Shown in pieces: positions 1 to 11,337 of a DNA stretch of 64,000 nucleotides (positions are counted from its first letter, which is position 1; each line of letters starts with the position of its first letter). This DNA is from Sternotherus odoratus. Lineage: Eukaryota; Chordata; Testudines; Kinosternidae. The stretch is taken from NCBI GenBank assembly GCA_032164245.1, contig JAVMKO010000006.1:11956119-12020118 (forward strand), in the 5' to 3' direction. Under the pieces are notes generated by a model. The model was not told where the DNA came from, did not search any database, and saw only the letters and a program-made list of their open reading frames with translations. The position numbers and the translations under genes are program-made.

Positions 1-617
1 CTTCGATACAGACAGTATGTTGCAAGTGCAACTGAAATTGCAGAACAAAATCTTGCACTTCCCCCCAGAGCCAGTTATTGGAATTCCTGGTTTCGGGCTG
101 TACGATACCATGCAGCCCATCTGAAGTACGGTTCAGAGTTTGTCTCAGAAGAACTGACACTGAGACCAAAAACACAGGTTTTAACAGAACTTTCAACCCT
201 TCTAAACGATGCTCAGCTGAATGAGGAAGTGAATGGACTTAATCACTTGGTTCAAATCTCGACATGCCATAATCCACGAAGCTTATAACAAAGTAATGGA
301 TGCACTGTTGTTGGCTGACAGTTCAATGAAAATCACCCTGACAACGCTGAGTTAAATGGCAAGGCTCAGCAAGTGTTTTCTTGCATGGCAAAGAAATTCA
401 GACAATATTACTGCTATGGGGAAGCGACAGAAAAAAATGGCTCAAAAGTTTCAGCAACCTGCTGCAAGGTTCCTAAAAGCAGTGATATTTTTGACCCTGC
501 ACAAATGCCCCTGTTGATGGGGGATTTAACTTCCCTTAATGCAATTCCTGGCTTTGACAAGAATTATAGGCAGCAGGTTCCTGATTACAAAAATATCCTG
601 AAAGTAGCAGAGTGAAC
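1..617 (+). pseudogene. degenerate coding-like fragment, unrecognised
   Basis: Frame 1 stays open from the window edge for about 90 codons and reads as plausible protein. After a break near 290 a second open stretch runs from about 373 to 615, ending at TGA. The second stretch has a Cys pair and a segment reading DPAQMPLL followed by a short IPGF motif. I do not recognise the family. The style recalls transposase-derived remnants, but that is only an impression. The fragment is cut by the window edge, so its true 5' end is unseen. Stops and frame changes between the two stretches suggest a dead copy. Confidence 0.35.
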
Positions 618-754
618 TTTGCTTGTGGTACGGTTTTGGAGCTTCATGGAGGGCAGAATCCCCCACCTCACAAGGGGTAGCTCAGTGCTGTCAGACAATT
701 CCAACGTACTCCATGGATTCAAAGATTTCTGTGACTAAACCCAGACATCCTTGC

Positions 755-884
755 ATCCGACGAAGTGGGTATTAGCCCACGAAAGCTTATTCTTCAAAAC
801 TTTATAGTTAGTCTTTAAGGTGCCACAGGACTCTTTGTTACCTCTGCTATTCCAGACTAACACGGCTACCTCTCTGATTCTAAA
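755..884 (+). repeat. hammerhead-type interspersed repeat, copy 1
   Basis: This is a copy of the commonest repeat in the window. It begins near a GCATCCGACGA motif, has a GTGGG/CCCAC hairpin followed by GAAAGCTTAT, and continues through the AAGGTGCCACAGGACTC block to a 3' end reading CTCTGATTCT. The first part matches the core layout of a hammerhead ribozyme with U4 changed to C. The family is probably Penelope-like or a nonautonomous relative. The family assignment is inferred, while the repeat itself is certain because several copies lie in this window. Confidence 0.8.
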
Positions 885-3786
885 CCCAGACAGGTGTTTT
901 CAGCACAGAGAAAAGGAATGAAGTAGGACAGTTATAGGATGCTCCATGCTCACAATCAAGGAATGACATTTGAAACCAGAGCTATATTTTCCTGCTTTTG
1001 TTAACTTAAGGGCTTCACATGATTATATTTTTGCTGATTTTAAAACATATTTATGCTTTGTTACAACACTGTGAAATTTCAGAATTAAATATCCGAAACC
1101 ATTCATTTTAATATTTTTAATATGCTAGGACTATTAAATGTACAAAAATGGACTGTGAATTTGGTAGGGCCACGTTATATTGCAGTTCCCTCTTGACTGG
1201 CTACTCATGGTGACAGTGCCAGATACTGATGTTCTCAAGCAAAATGGGGTGCTTTGTATATGCCAGATCCCAGGAGATTCTTCCACCTCTCCCCTATTTC
1301 CCAGCCATGCTGAAGCCTAATAGCAGCAAACAAGAGGATTTGTGCTTCGTTACGGGTGCACTGATTTCTTCTCCATGTGCAACATATGAAAAGGATTAAC
1401 ATCTTCTTCCAGCCACAGCTAACTATGCCATTCTCCATTGATCTTTACTCAGGAAGCTCATGTCTAGGGAACCAACAAAGAATTTAATGTAATCTGATTG
1501 ATAATTCAGGTAGCATAAATGTATATATAAGACAATCAGAAATTGTAGCTTCTTTTGTATCTCCATATAAAGCAAGGAAGAACAGTCAGGTCCAGGAAAC
1601 ATCACACAACTCCCACACCAACATCCTCTTTGACATTCTCCTACTCATTTTTTCTCTTCCTTACAGCAATGTTCAGAAAGGGAAATACTTCCTTTTGGTG
1701 CAAGGTGATATGGAAATAGTCCATGAAAAGTAACTGAGAGTCAAAATTATCAAGACCTCCACCCCACCCCACCCCACCCCACCCTACCCCGTTAGCTTTT
1801 TAAATATAGCGTTCCTGACCTCAACAATATATTTATAACACTGTGTACTGGAGAAAGTGTGGGGCCATGTACTGCTTTTTTTTAACGCAGAAATTCACTA
1901 GAAGTGTTGAATATTATGGGATGTCTCCATGTTCCGCTAGATTTAAAGCGAGACGAGAACTGTGTTAACTCTTCTCTAAGGGAGATGAGATCCAGTATAG
2001 GAAAGGGAGATAGAACTAATGCCAGCTTCATCTGCTGAAAGGAGAAGATGGACAATAAGGCAGGAGTTGATTTGAAATCTAAACTGATGGCTGGAACCAG
2101 TGTCAGTTTACAAAATAAACCTTAAGGGCCAGACCCTCAGGTGGTGTAAATCAGTGTGGCTCCTTTAAAGTTTGTTGATTGACGCCAGCGGAAGATCTGA
2201 GCCTGAAGGTCACAATCCCCTTTTCACTTATTCTGGTGTAAATCCATTGACTTCTACTCCTGGTTTACTCCAGTGTAAATAAGACGAGAATCAGACCCTA
2301 AATCTGTCTGTCTCTTTAAAGAAAATTTAGCCTGAATTTAAAGGCTGCTGCTACCCATACACAAGATGCATCTCTGGGAAAAGATAGGGAACTAACATTC
2401 AAAGTTTTTATGGAACAGCTCTCTGCTTTTTTTCCTTATGATTTCAAGACAGTTGTCTGATACGTCAATAAGTGAATGAATTAATCCGTGCCAGAGGCAG
2501 GCAGCGGCTTAGACAGCCCAAGAGCAATCACGGTCAGCATTTCCGCTCCAGAGCATTCGGAGCAGTTAGTTCCACAGCCCAGCAGGCCTCATCTCTTTAC
2601 ATTGGTTTATTGCCTTATTCACAAGTACTGACCCATGAGTGAGACCAATTGAAAGCCAAAAAAAAAAAAAAAGACCAAGGAAGCCAAGTTCTAGATCTCT
2701 TTGGCTGCCAGAATTTAGTCACTATAAAACAATCAATTGCATAAAGAAATTTAGAATTCTTTCACTGACATCTCAGATCCCCTCGGGGAATAGGTGAGGG
2801 GTAGAAAGAGCAAATTTAAGACCTGGATTTGTATCTCTTGATAGCACTCCCCCAAATATCACTAAGTTCATGGAAAAGCCACTGAGCTAAGAACTGATAT
2901 TAGAACGGTGGGGTCAGACAATGGGAAAGGAACACTGGCATCCTTCACTGATCAATCTGAAATGGAACCCGTAACTCATCCAGCATTGCACTGGATTCCT
3001 GCTCTAGAGATGACAGTTAAGATCATATTCATTTACTCTCCCCAATACATTAGAATAGCTCAGGTCAAAGATCCATGACTTGTTATAGTTAGTCTTGGAA
3101 CAATGCACAAAAACGCACTCATAGACTCGGAGACCTGTAAACCTAGATGCAGAAGGAAATGGACCATTCCAGTTTGGCCCCAGCTGAATCTTCTACTTTC
3201 CCAAACAAGCCTTTCTCCATTTCTCTCACTATTGAGTAGAAACCACCAGATCAATGTTGTTCCTTTATAGTATTGTCTTTGGTGCTACTGACATCCTTTC
3301 TCCTTGGCCCTGTTTTCAGAATTTCATTAGTGCCACTGGATCATGATGCAGAATTAGTAACACACCTCTCAGAACAATACTTCTGAGAGAGTCTTCTTGG
3401 AAAATGAAACCAGCAAGTTTAAAGCCTAGCAAGCATGCAGATCGCATCATGCTGCAGAAAAGGAGAAACTCTGAAGATCTTGCAATAATAGCCCATCTCC
3501 TTTCTTCATCTGACTTCCTCTTTCCACATCCTGCAACAGCAGCAAGAGCTGAACGCTGTTGGCTCGAGCAGGCAATTAAACACCCTGAAAGATGATGTAC
3601 AGGATCCATTAAAACTTCACTCCTTATTGCCAGCTTATGTCCGATGTTCCTGCTCACTGGTCTGGCACAAGGCTCTTTACTACATGCAGGGGGCTCACTG
3701 GTGGCAAACACACAGTTTCATTTTTTAACAGGAATATCAGCAAATTTGACACCTGCAGGAAACTGTTTTTAGTGATGGGTGAATGG
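885..3786. other. no gene; old noncoding DNA
   Basis: I see no coding region here; the open frames are short and lack recognisable domains. A short CACCC tandem repeat lies at 1757-1790 and a poly-A run near 2659. The stretch at about 2131-2300 contains two decayed copies of a widespread sauropsid-type motif (GGTGTAAATCAG ... GATCTG). The remainder is unassigned. Confidence 0.6.
1757..1790 (+). repeat. (CCCCA)n simple repeat
   Basis: A short pentanucleotide array of CACCC units, with one imperfect unit (ACCCT) near the right end. Confidence 0.85.
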
Positions 3787-3791
3787 GTTGG

Positions 3792-4501
3792 TATAGCAAG
3801 GCGGCGACTCACCCTTCAGCGCCTCCTACTGGTCCATCCGGGGAATTAGCTCACTCCAGAATCCAGAGCGCCCTCTGCGGGCTATTGTCCCACTTGCCAC
3901 TGAGCCCCATTCCCGGACCCCAATGCCCTCTCATCTCGGGTGCTGCACCCCTGCATTACACCCACAGACTCAGGGTCTCCCCTCCCCACGGGAACCCCCA
4001 ACTTCCTATCCCCACCTTGCCTCATTCTAGGCAACTGTCAGTCACCACTTGCCCCCATTCACTGGGACAGACTGCAGTGTAATTGCCTTCATCGCCGGCA
4101 AGGAGGGTTTGGCCTGCTGCCTCTGCCTCTGAGCCATGGGCTGCCCCCTGCAACTCTAGTACCCCTTGTAGGGCCTTCCCCTAGGCCCTGCAGCCTGGGG
4201 GTTTCCCAGGCAGGAGCTCCCCCAGCTCCTCTTGCCTTGCCCCAGCCCTGCTTCACTCTGGGTACCCTGTCTAGCTTCCCCTGCAGCCAGAACAGTCTGC
4301 CTCTGCAGCTAGATGAGAGACTATCTCTCTGCAGCAAACTCTGGGCCTTTTTATCAGGGCCAGCTGGGCCCTAACTGACCCAGCCACAGCTGCTTTCCAT
4401 TGCAGCCTAATCAGCCTGGGAGCTGCTTGCCCCCAGCCACAGCCCTTTGCAGGGCTGTTTTAAACCCTTTTCCACTGGAGTGGGGCAGTCGCCCTACTAC
4501 A
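3792..4501 (-). mobile_element. probable solo LTR, 710 bp
   Basis: A GC-rich block is flanked by the direct repeat GTTGG (3787-3791 and 4502-4506). Read on the minus strand it starts TGTAGTAGGGCGACT and ends GCCTTGCTATA; a TATA-like GATAAAAAGG lies near 4350. Length, 5-bp duplication and lack of coding capacity fit a solo LTR of an endogenous retrovirus-like or gypsy-like element. The two ends are also partly complementary (GGCGACT), so a nonautonomous DNA element is an alternative. The open frames in this block are C-rich artefacts. Confidence 0.5.
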
Positions 4502-4506
4502 GTTGG

Positions 4507-5721
4507 ATAAAATGAGAACCCTTCCCTGGGAATGAGTCCAGAAGGCAAAGGGAGTCTCCTGGAACTGTGACAATGTCCACTTAAGGGCATTTACCTACAG
4601 CGGCAGGGCCTGTTGGGTGTGGGTTGGTGGGTGGGCAGCAAGAAGGCCGACTCCCCCATTAAGGCAGATCTCATTAGAGGGTCTGCAGTCCATTTTTTCC
4701 CCCTACCCATCCCAGTCTTCTGCAATAGGACCCACTAGCCCTCCCATGTGGGGGCAGACCCCATTGCTTTATTATTTATATGGTGCCCTAGGTATGCATC
4801 CCCTGGCGATAAGTGAGTCCTATAGAACTTGTAATGGGGGAATCAAACTATTAGGGTTCTATAGAAGTGTAAGAGGATTCCATAAAGGTCACTTCAAATA
4901 TCTACAGGCCCAGATTGGCATGCAGACCTCCCCTGTCCGTGAAGGCTCAGCTACCACCACAGTGTAGGGTAGGGGCACAAATAGAATGGGCCAGGGGGAG
5001 GAAGGGATTCAAGAGGATGAAGTCCTGGGATTGTCTCCTCTTCCAACACTGATTTCTTGTTTGTTGTTGGCGAGTTATATTTGAAGAGCATCTATTCACG
5101 TATAAGCTCAGGAGTAGGTGGCCCTGGAGGAGAGATTGGGAGATTTGAGCTGGAAGGAGAAGAGCAAGATCCCTTTGTGCTCAGGAAGAGGAAGTCTATT
5201 CAAGGCACAGAGGGGTGTGAGTTCGTTAGAATTTCTCTTACTACTTTACAGTTTAAAAGGGGAAAAGGAGGATCTTGTGTTTTAGGGTTTCATAATCAAG
5301 CGGGTGATTCTCCGGGGAAGATAATTTTTGCTGAAGACATGGAGGGCCTTCTAAATGTTAAAGCAGGACCCACAATGGAAAGGCTTCTGAGTCCCACGCA
5401 GGAGACTGAGGAGGGAATTGGACTGTCTAGGCAGCCTAATGAGAATTAAATTGGGCTTTGTGCTGCTTTTGGGCTTCCCTAAAGGGAAGGCTTGTGCATA
5501 GGGATAAGCTGATTACCTGCCTAGTCAGTTCTCCATAAAGGAAAGCTATAATCAGCAAGGGATAAGCAGGCCAGCTGACAGTTCCCTGCCCATTCAAGAG
5601 AACAAGAGAGCAGGGAATGAAGGTCATTGTAATGTCCAGGGAGTGGTTCTTACATAATCCTGACCAGGACTTTGGAACAACCAAAGAGGAGGCCATTTTG
5701 AGAGATGATTCATCCTAAGTT
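4507..5721. other. no gene; unassigned noncoding DNA
   Basis: The longest frame here (about 5057-5449, 130 codons) has no domain I recognise and no splice or start context of note. I see no structured repeat. Confidence 0.5.
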
Positions 5722-5724
5722 TTA

Positions 5725-6846
5725 GGGCTTGATTACACTGGCACTTTACAGCATTATAAAGCATCCAGGAGCGCCATAACTCCCTACCCGACCAGACTGG
5801 CAAGGCACGTAGAGCGCTATAAACCCACAGTTATACCCGTCCTGATAATCCTCCCTTCCCTGAGGATTAACAGCTATTGCGTATTGTGGCAGGGTGGGCC
5901 TGACCCAGCCTGCCGCCCCTTTAAGAGGGAGTAAAGCCCTCTGCAAACCTTCCTTGCAGAAAGCCTAATCAGCCACCTGGGCTGCAGGGCAATCAGCCTG
6001 GATGGGTTGCACCTGGAAGCCTCCTCAGGGGGATATAAGCCTGCCAGGAAGGAAGCCCAGGGTGGTGGTGGTATGGTAGTGTGGAGGAGTGAGAGAGAAG
6101 GATAGAGAAAGGTACAGAGCTGAGGCTAGAGGCCTGACAGAGCTGAACTATATAGAGTTGTGTAGAGCTGTAAGCTATAGAGCTGTGTATAAAGCTGTGT
6201 ATATTGGTGGTGGGGCCTTGCACTGTGAAATAAAGAGCACTGTTTCGAGCCAAAGAAGAGTTTCCTGCCTGTGTTTGAAGAGGGGTGAGAAGGCGATCTG
6301 TCACAGTATTGACTGCTCCGTATTATCTCCAGTGTGAATGGGTATTAACACTTCGAGCACTTTAAGTGATCTCTGGAGACGCCACGAGCTATTTAAGGCA
6401 ATTGACGTCTCTTCCCTTTGTTTTGAACTCGGCTGGAGGAATGCGGAAGTACGTTTTCAGAGTTTCTCTCTTAACTCAGCAGATAAGCACTGCAAATGTT
6501 TACGGAGGGAGCCTGTGTGACAGAGATGACTAGCAGGCTCTGAATTTCAAAGGAAACTTACTGACAGGCTCTCCGAAGGACGAAAAACCACTCGCTCTCT
6601 CCCTCCGCATACGCACAACACGTTCCCCCTCGCCCCCCTCGTTTGAAAAGCACGTTGCACCCAGCTGAATGCTGGGATAGCTTCCCATAATGCACCACTC
6701 CCCCTGCCACTGCAAGTGCCACAAATGTGGCCATGCTATACTGCTGGCGGGTCTCAGTGTGGACACACTATAGCGCTATCCCTATAGCTGTATATGAGGG
6801 CAGGTATAACCAAAACTGCTATAAAGCTGTAAGTGTAACCAAGCCC
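5725..6846. mobile_element. Harbinger-like MITE, interrupted by an LTR
   Basis: The ends form imperfect terminal inverted repeats: GGGCTTGATTACACTGGC on the left and the complement of GGGCTTGGTTACACTTACAG on the right. Both are flanked by TTA (5722-5724 and 6847-6849), the 3-bp target duplication typical of PIF/Harbinger. With the 421-bp LTR inside removed, the MITE is about 0.7 kb. It has no coding capacity that I can defend. Confidence 0.7.
5885..6305 (+). mobile_element. solo LTR, 421 bp
   Basis: The block starts TGTGGCAGGGTG and ends GATCTGTCACA, so it has TG...CA termini. It is flanked by the direct repeat GTAT (5881-5884 and 6306-6309). An AATAAA polyadenylation signal lies near 6229, preceded by AT-rich TATA-like sequence around 6165-6205, the order expected for a U3-R-U5 unit read on the plus strand. 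No internal region remains, so it is a recombined solo LTR. A 4-bp duplication suits a gypsy-type or retroviral integrase. Confidence 0.7.
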
Positions 6847-6849
6847 TTA

Positions 6850-9037
6850 CACTGAGCCCATTGCGTGCTGCATAGGACTTAGGGGGGTTTAGTCCGTGCT
6901 GTTTGGATTCATGTCATTCAACGGAGCTCATAGCTGGAGTCTCAGTGGTTTTTGAGATAAGCAGTTCCCTGTCACTAAGGACACAGCAGCAGCCAGATCT
7001 GGTCCAGACTGGCTAAGCGTCAATAAGCATCTGCATCCAAGGAACATTTTCTCTTCTGCTATTTTCTTTTCTTCAGCAACAAAATGTCAAGTTTCTTACT
7101 CATTGTTTCACTACAGCTCCGCTTCTCTTCCTGTGCCTGTTTCTCTCTGTTTGACTGAGCTTTTAGGCACACCTAGAAAATATCTGCTTCTGGTAACTGA
7201 GGAATCCAGAAGTTATTTCCATGACGGATTGTTTTAGAAATGTTGTTGCTGGCTGGGGACAGCTTCTCGGCGGTGATTTACCAGCATTGAGTCCCTTTTA
7301 CTTGAATCACATTACAGACTTTACAAACCTCTATTGTCAAAACCAAACAAAAAGAGTTTTCCCAAGAACTTGCACAACTGACTGTTGTTCTGACTTGGAA
7401 CTAATCTGTTCCAACTTTCTTTCTTTTTTTCTAAAAGCTGCTGGCTTTCAGTCATGTTAAAGAAAAAAATGCAGAGTACTTAAAAGTGGGCCCGAATAAA
7501 CCTGATCCTATCAATTCACAGGAGACGGCAGGTAAGTAACATGCACACCCCTAATGATTTGCTTTGAACCCTACAGAGTTTTAATGATCCCCATCTCAAG
7601 ATTTCCATGATCCCCATCTCAAGATTTCCATGACTGGTGCTGGTATCTCCTGGTAAGAGCTGCCATTTTACTTCCCAGCAAGAAGTCCTGTTATTTCAGA
7701 ATCATTCTCTTCCCCTCTTCAACTGATTTAAACCATTGTAATTTGCAATGAGCTCTGTGTCAGTTACATTCTGAAAATATCTCTTATGCATCAGTTCTGT
7801 TTTAAAAATGGCAAAAATGGTAGCCACGTTTTGCTAGAGGACGTATTTGAATTCTTGTTGGCCTTTAATATGAAGAATTGCTTCTTCTTCTTCCTACTTT
7901 GCATTTAGAGTTCAAGATTCATGGATATACCCAACTCGGAATATTTGATTGGTGCTATCCTGGCAACTCATCAATGGATTCTCCTTTCACTTGGTCTGGT
8001 TTTACATTACAGTGTAATATAATTAACTTCAGTGGAGACACTCCTGGTTTTACAGCCCAAGTAGGTGAGAGAAGAATCAAACCTAATGATGATAATCTCT
8101 CAATAAAATACACACTCACATATTTTGGACAGTTCTACTTAGGACTAGTATTAAGAAATGGTTCTTTAGCTAACGTGTCTCTAGAAAGCATCTGATTCAT
8201 CCAATAGGTGTCTTCTGAAACCAAACTAAAATGGTGTCAGTTGTTTCGAATTCATGCAGAACCCAGAAGCAAAAGAGATTGAGAGCTGTTAACAGAGCAG
8301 AACTCTTGACCTTTTCCCTCCACTCATACCCCCAGTAGTTCTCTTAAAAACCCCAAACAATTGCTACCCTTGTGTTATGGTTATGCCTTTCGGTCTTGGT
8401 GAGATACATTGCAGCTGTATTTCTGGTTGTGTGGAATCTGTGATTCCTACCATCTTGCAATTTCAGTCATCTTAGTGTCTTTGCTTAGGCACACACATTA
8501 ATGTCAAAGGCACTTAATACAAAGGAAACATGACAGAAGGGAAACATTCGTTGCCAGAGCAATCGCTCTTGTTTTCACAAAGTATAAACTGTGTATGTAG
8601 AATTTGCAAATGCAAGTTTGGATAATGAATTATCCAAGAATTTTGAGCATAATTTATATGGTCTCTTTAGCAATCAGGCCATCTATGGCAAACATACTGC
8701 CACCCTGTCCCAGAATCTGATAACAGCAAAGCCTGAATCTGGAAAACTGGGTAAATTCAAAAATAATTGTTCTTATCCAATCCTGTTATCTTGGTTTGTG
8801 TCGCTGATTCGAAGTGATAAGATGGAAACTATGCTATTCTCTCTCATCCATTAGAGTGACACTCGGTAACGTGTTGTTTCAAGCATCTTTGTGAAGAATC
8901 ATCTGTTTTGCTTTAGAGGCTAATATGCGTTGGAAAATTAAGGGTCAAGTCTGGTAGTCTGTCACTGCTAGCCACACCTGGTACCTCCCTTCTGGAACAA
9001 TCCCACTGAAGTCAGTGGGGAGGCTCACAGAGTAAGG
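6850..9037. other. no gene; unassigned noncoding DNA
   Basis: There is no recognisable protein, although a 105-codon frame spans 7878-8195. A 23-bp direct duplication lies at 7584-7629. The rest is AT-rich and featureless to me. Confidence 0.5.
7584..7629 (+). repeat. 23-bp tandem duplication
   Basis: Two identical adjacent 23-bp units begin ATGATCCCCATC, one at 7584-7606 and one at 7607-7629. This looks like a recent replication slippage event. Confidence 0.85.
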
Positions 9038-9045
9038 TGCTAAGC

Positions 9046-9600
9046 CAGGAGTGGGCAAACTATGGCCCACGGGCCACACATGACCCGCCAGCCATTTTCA
9101 TCCGGTCCAAGGGCTGGGCCGGCATGATGAGGGTCCCAGCGCTCCCGGGCTGGGCCTGCCACGCGCTCCCTGGCCCGGGGCCGGGTCGAGCACAGGAAGC
9201 CGTGGGGCCCTGCCCTTCCTGTCTGGGCCAGGTCGAGGACCGCTACGCTGAGTAAGGTAAGCAAGGGGGGGGGTAGGTGGTGGGGTCCCTTGTGGTGGTG
9301 GTTAGGGTTGGGGGATCTTGGGAGGGGGCAGTCATGGAACAAAGCAAGGGGGCTTAGATGACGGGGGGGGTTCTGGGGTGGCAGAGGGGGGGGGTCTCCG
9401 GAGGGGACGATCAGGGGACAAGGAGCGGGAGGTTGGAACGGTTGGGTATTCTGAGGGAAGCAGTCGGGGTGGGAAGTGGGTGGGGGTTGGATAAGGGGTG
9501 GGGTCAGGCTGTTTGGGGAGGCACAGCCTTCCCTACCCGGCCCCCCGCACAATTTTTAACCCCAATGTGGCCCTCGGACCAAAAAGTTTACCCACCTCCA
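9046..9600. mobile_element. hAT-type nonautonomous element, 555 bp
   Basis: The left end reads CAGGAGTGGGCAAACTATGG; the right end is its imperfect complement (AAGTTTACCCACCTC). The exact 8-bp direct repeat TGCTAAGC flanks it at 9038-9045 and 9601-9608, diagnostic of hAT integration. The interior is G-rich and noncoding; the open frames on both strands are compositional. Confidence 0.85.
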
Positions 9601-9608
9601 TGCTAAGC

Positions 9609-9949
9609 AGTGCACCCAGCTCTGGTCCTAATATAACATCGTTTCCTCCTAAGCCGGGAGCCTTTTTAGGCACAAGTTCCTTTGTAATAAGTGGTGAAGC
9701 ACCAATTAAAAATATGTCCACGTCCACTTTGAAGGTATTAGAGCTTTGGTGACCAGCTTTCATCAGTAAGTTGATCTTTTTTAAGGTAACTACAAGTCCC
9801 CTTTTGGGCTCTCCTGAGGTAGTCAACTGTTGAGAATAAGCCACTTCCACCTTAATTGAATTGGCTCGTTAGCACTGACCCCCCATTTGGTAAGACAACT
9901 CCCATATTTTCATGTGCTGTAATATATATACCTGCCTATACTATACATG
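9609..9949. other. no gene; unassigned
   Basis: I see no supported feature in this 340-bp stretch. Confidence 0.5.
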
Positions 9950-10040
9950 CAGCTGATTAAGTGGGTTTTAGCCCACGAAAGCTTATGCCCAAATAAATTT
10001 GTTAGTCTCGAAGGTGCCACAAGGACGCCTCGTTGTTAGA
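9950..10040 (+). repeat. hammerhead-type repeat, copy 2
   Basis: This truncated copy retains the GTGGGTTTTAGCCCAC hairpin, the GAAAGCTTATGCC segment and the AAGGTGCCACAAGGAC block. The catalytic box upstream of the hairpin is degraded (GATTAAG). Confidence 0.75.
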
Positions 10041-10421
10041 GCTTGGCTGGTTCGCGTCTCTGAAATGTTTACTTCACGAGATTTTTCCAGCTTCTATATC
10101 TGTGATGCAAAGGAAACAGGTGAGAAATTGGAAATTAAATTTGAAGATGCAAAACCTGTGAAGTGATTCTGAAAGATGATTCTTGCAGAGATTTTCATTT
10201 TCTTATTTCCTCTTTTTCAATAATAAATGTCAGCGAGCTCTGTGCAAACATACCACTTTGCTGGTACCCATCCTCTTCTCACACCCCAGATCTCGGCACA
10301 GCCACTCGGATTGGTATGTGCTCTCACCCACAGAGATAAATATTCAATTGCTGCAAAAACAAAAATGCAGAGAATAGAGGACTTGCCATTCTGTGTGCGC
10401 GTTTTATACTGATTCTAACTA

Positions 10422-10540
10422 GGGTGACCAGGCAGCAAATGTGAAAAATCGGGACGGGGGAGGGAGGTAATGGGAGCCTATATAAGAAAAAGACCCAAAA
10501 ATCAGCACTGTCCCTATGAAATCAGGACATCTGGTCACCC
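10422..10540. mobile_element. 119-bp TA-flanked MITE
   Basis: The termini are GGGTGACCAG and its exact complement CTGGTCACCC, flanked on each side by TA. The interior carries CCCAAAAATCAGCACTGTCC-type sequence. TA target use suggests a Tc1/mariner-superfamily origin. It is related in its ends to the 946-bp element at 52270-53215. Confidence 0.75.
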
Positions 10541-10664
10541 TAATTCTAACATCAAATCTAATGTACAGCTATAAAACCATGGAAATAAATAGGATGACAG
10601 ATATCCCTAACTAACCTGTGCTAGAATATATATTCTGCTTACTGTGTTTTTTCACTCCATACAT

Positions 10665-10752
10665 CTGATGAAGTGGGATTTAGCCCACAAAAGTTTATGC
10701 CCAGATAAATTTGCTGGTCTCTAAGGTGCCACAAGGACTCCTCGTTGTTTTA
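10665..10752 (+). repeat. hammerhead-type repeat, copy 3
   Basis: This copy keeps the canonical CTGATGA box, followed by a GTGGG/CCCAC hairpin, but the box after the hairpin reads AAAA instead of GAAA. It continues through GGTGCCACAAGGACTCC. Confidence 0.75.
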
Positions 10753-11237
10753 ACAAGCTAAGGATCAGTGACATATTAAAGACACAGCCTTGCCTTCTGA
10801 ATCAAATCCCATTCTAATGGCTGTGTCATAAAAATATTCTTTTCCCCACTTTGCACGGCTCGTGGGTGCATAGAGACAGCTAACAACGAGACAGTGAACG
10901 TGAATTCCCCAGCAGGGGAGTAGTATGTGGACATTAGCATGATCTGCCTTTTGCCTTAATTCTTTGGAATTAATTTTCAAATTGGATACAATAAACCAAG
11001 GGCTTAACAGAACTTGCGAATGGTTCTCTCATTACACTAATTGATTGCATTTCCCATGTTAATTTACCTTCAATAGGTGTTATCTCCTGCCTGACAGAAA
11101 TCCATTTCAAAAGGTATTTTTTCTCTTGGTGATAATGGCCCATCCAAATTTAACATCCTCTTAGAATTGGTATGCTAATGTACAACTTTTTTTCTTTCTT
11201 TCTGTGTGTATAAATGCATCTTACTTCTGTTCCATTC
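10753..11237. other. no gene; AT-rich noncoding DNA
   Basis: I see no supported coding region, repeat or regulatory element here. Confidence 0.5.
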
Positions 11238-11337
11238 CGTGCATCCGATGAAGCGGGCTATAGCCCATGGAAGTTTATGCTGAAATAAGCTGGTTAGTCT
11301 CTAAGGTGCTACAAAGTCTTCCTCGTCTTATTCTTTG
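11238..11337 (+). repeat. hammerhead-type repeat, copy 4
   Basis: The motif order is GCATCCGATGA, a GCGGGC hairpin, GGAAGTTTATGC and a diverged GGTGCTACAAAG block. It is more diverged than the other copies. Confidence 0.7.

Noticed and set aside
3783..4374. Overlapping Pro/Leu-rich frames of 99-144 codons
   Set aside because: They fall in a probable solo LTR with high C content and have no domain, and the frames on both strands overlap.
7878..8195. 105-codon frame beginning with a hydrophobic stretch
   Set aside because: The run of Leu resembles a signal peptide, but no domain follows and there is no supporting context.
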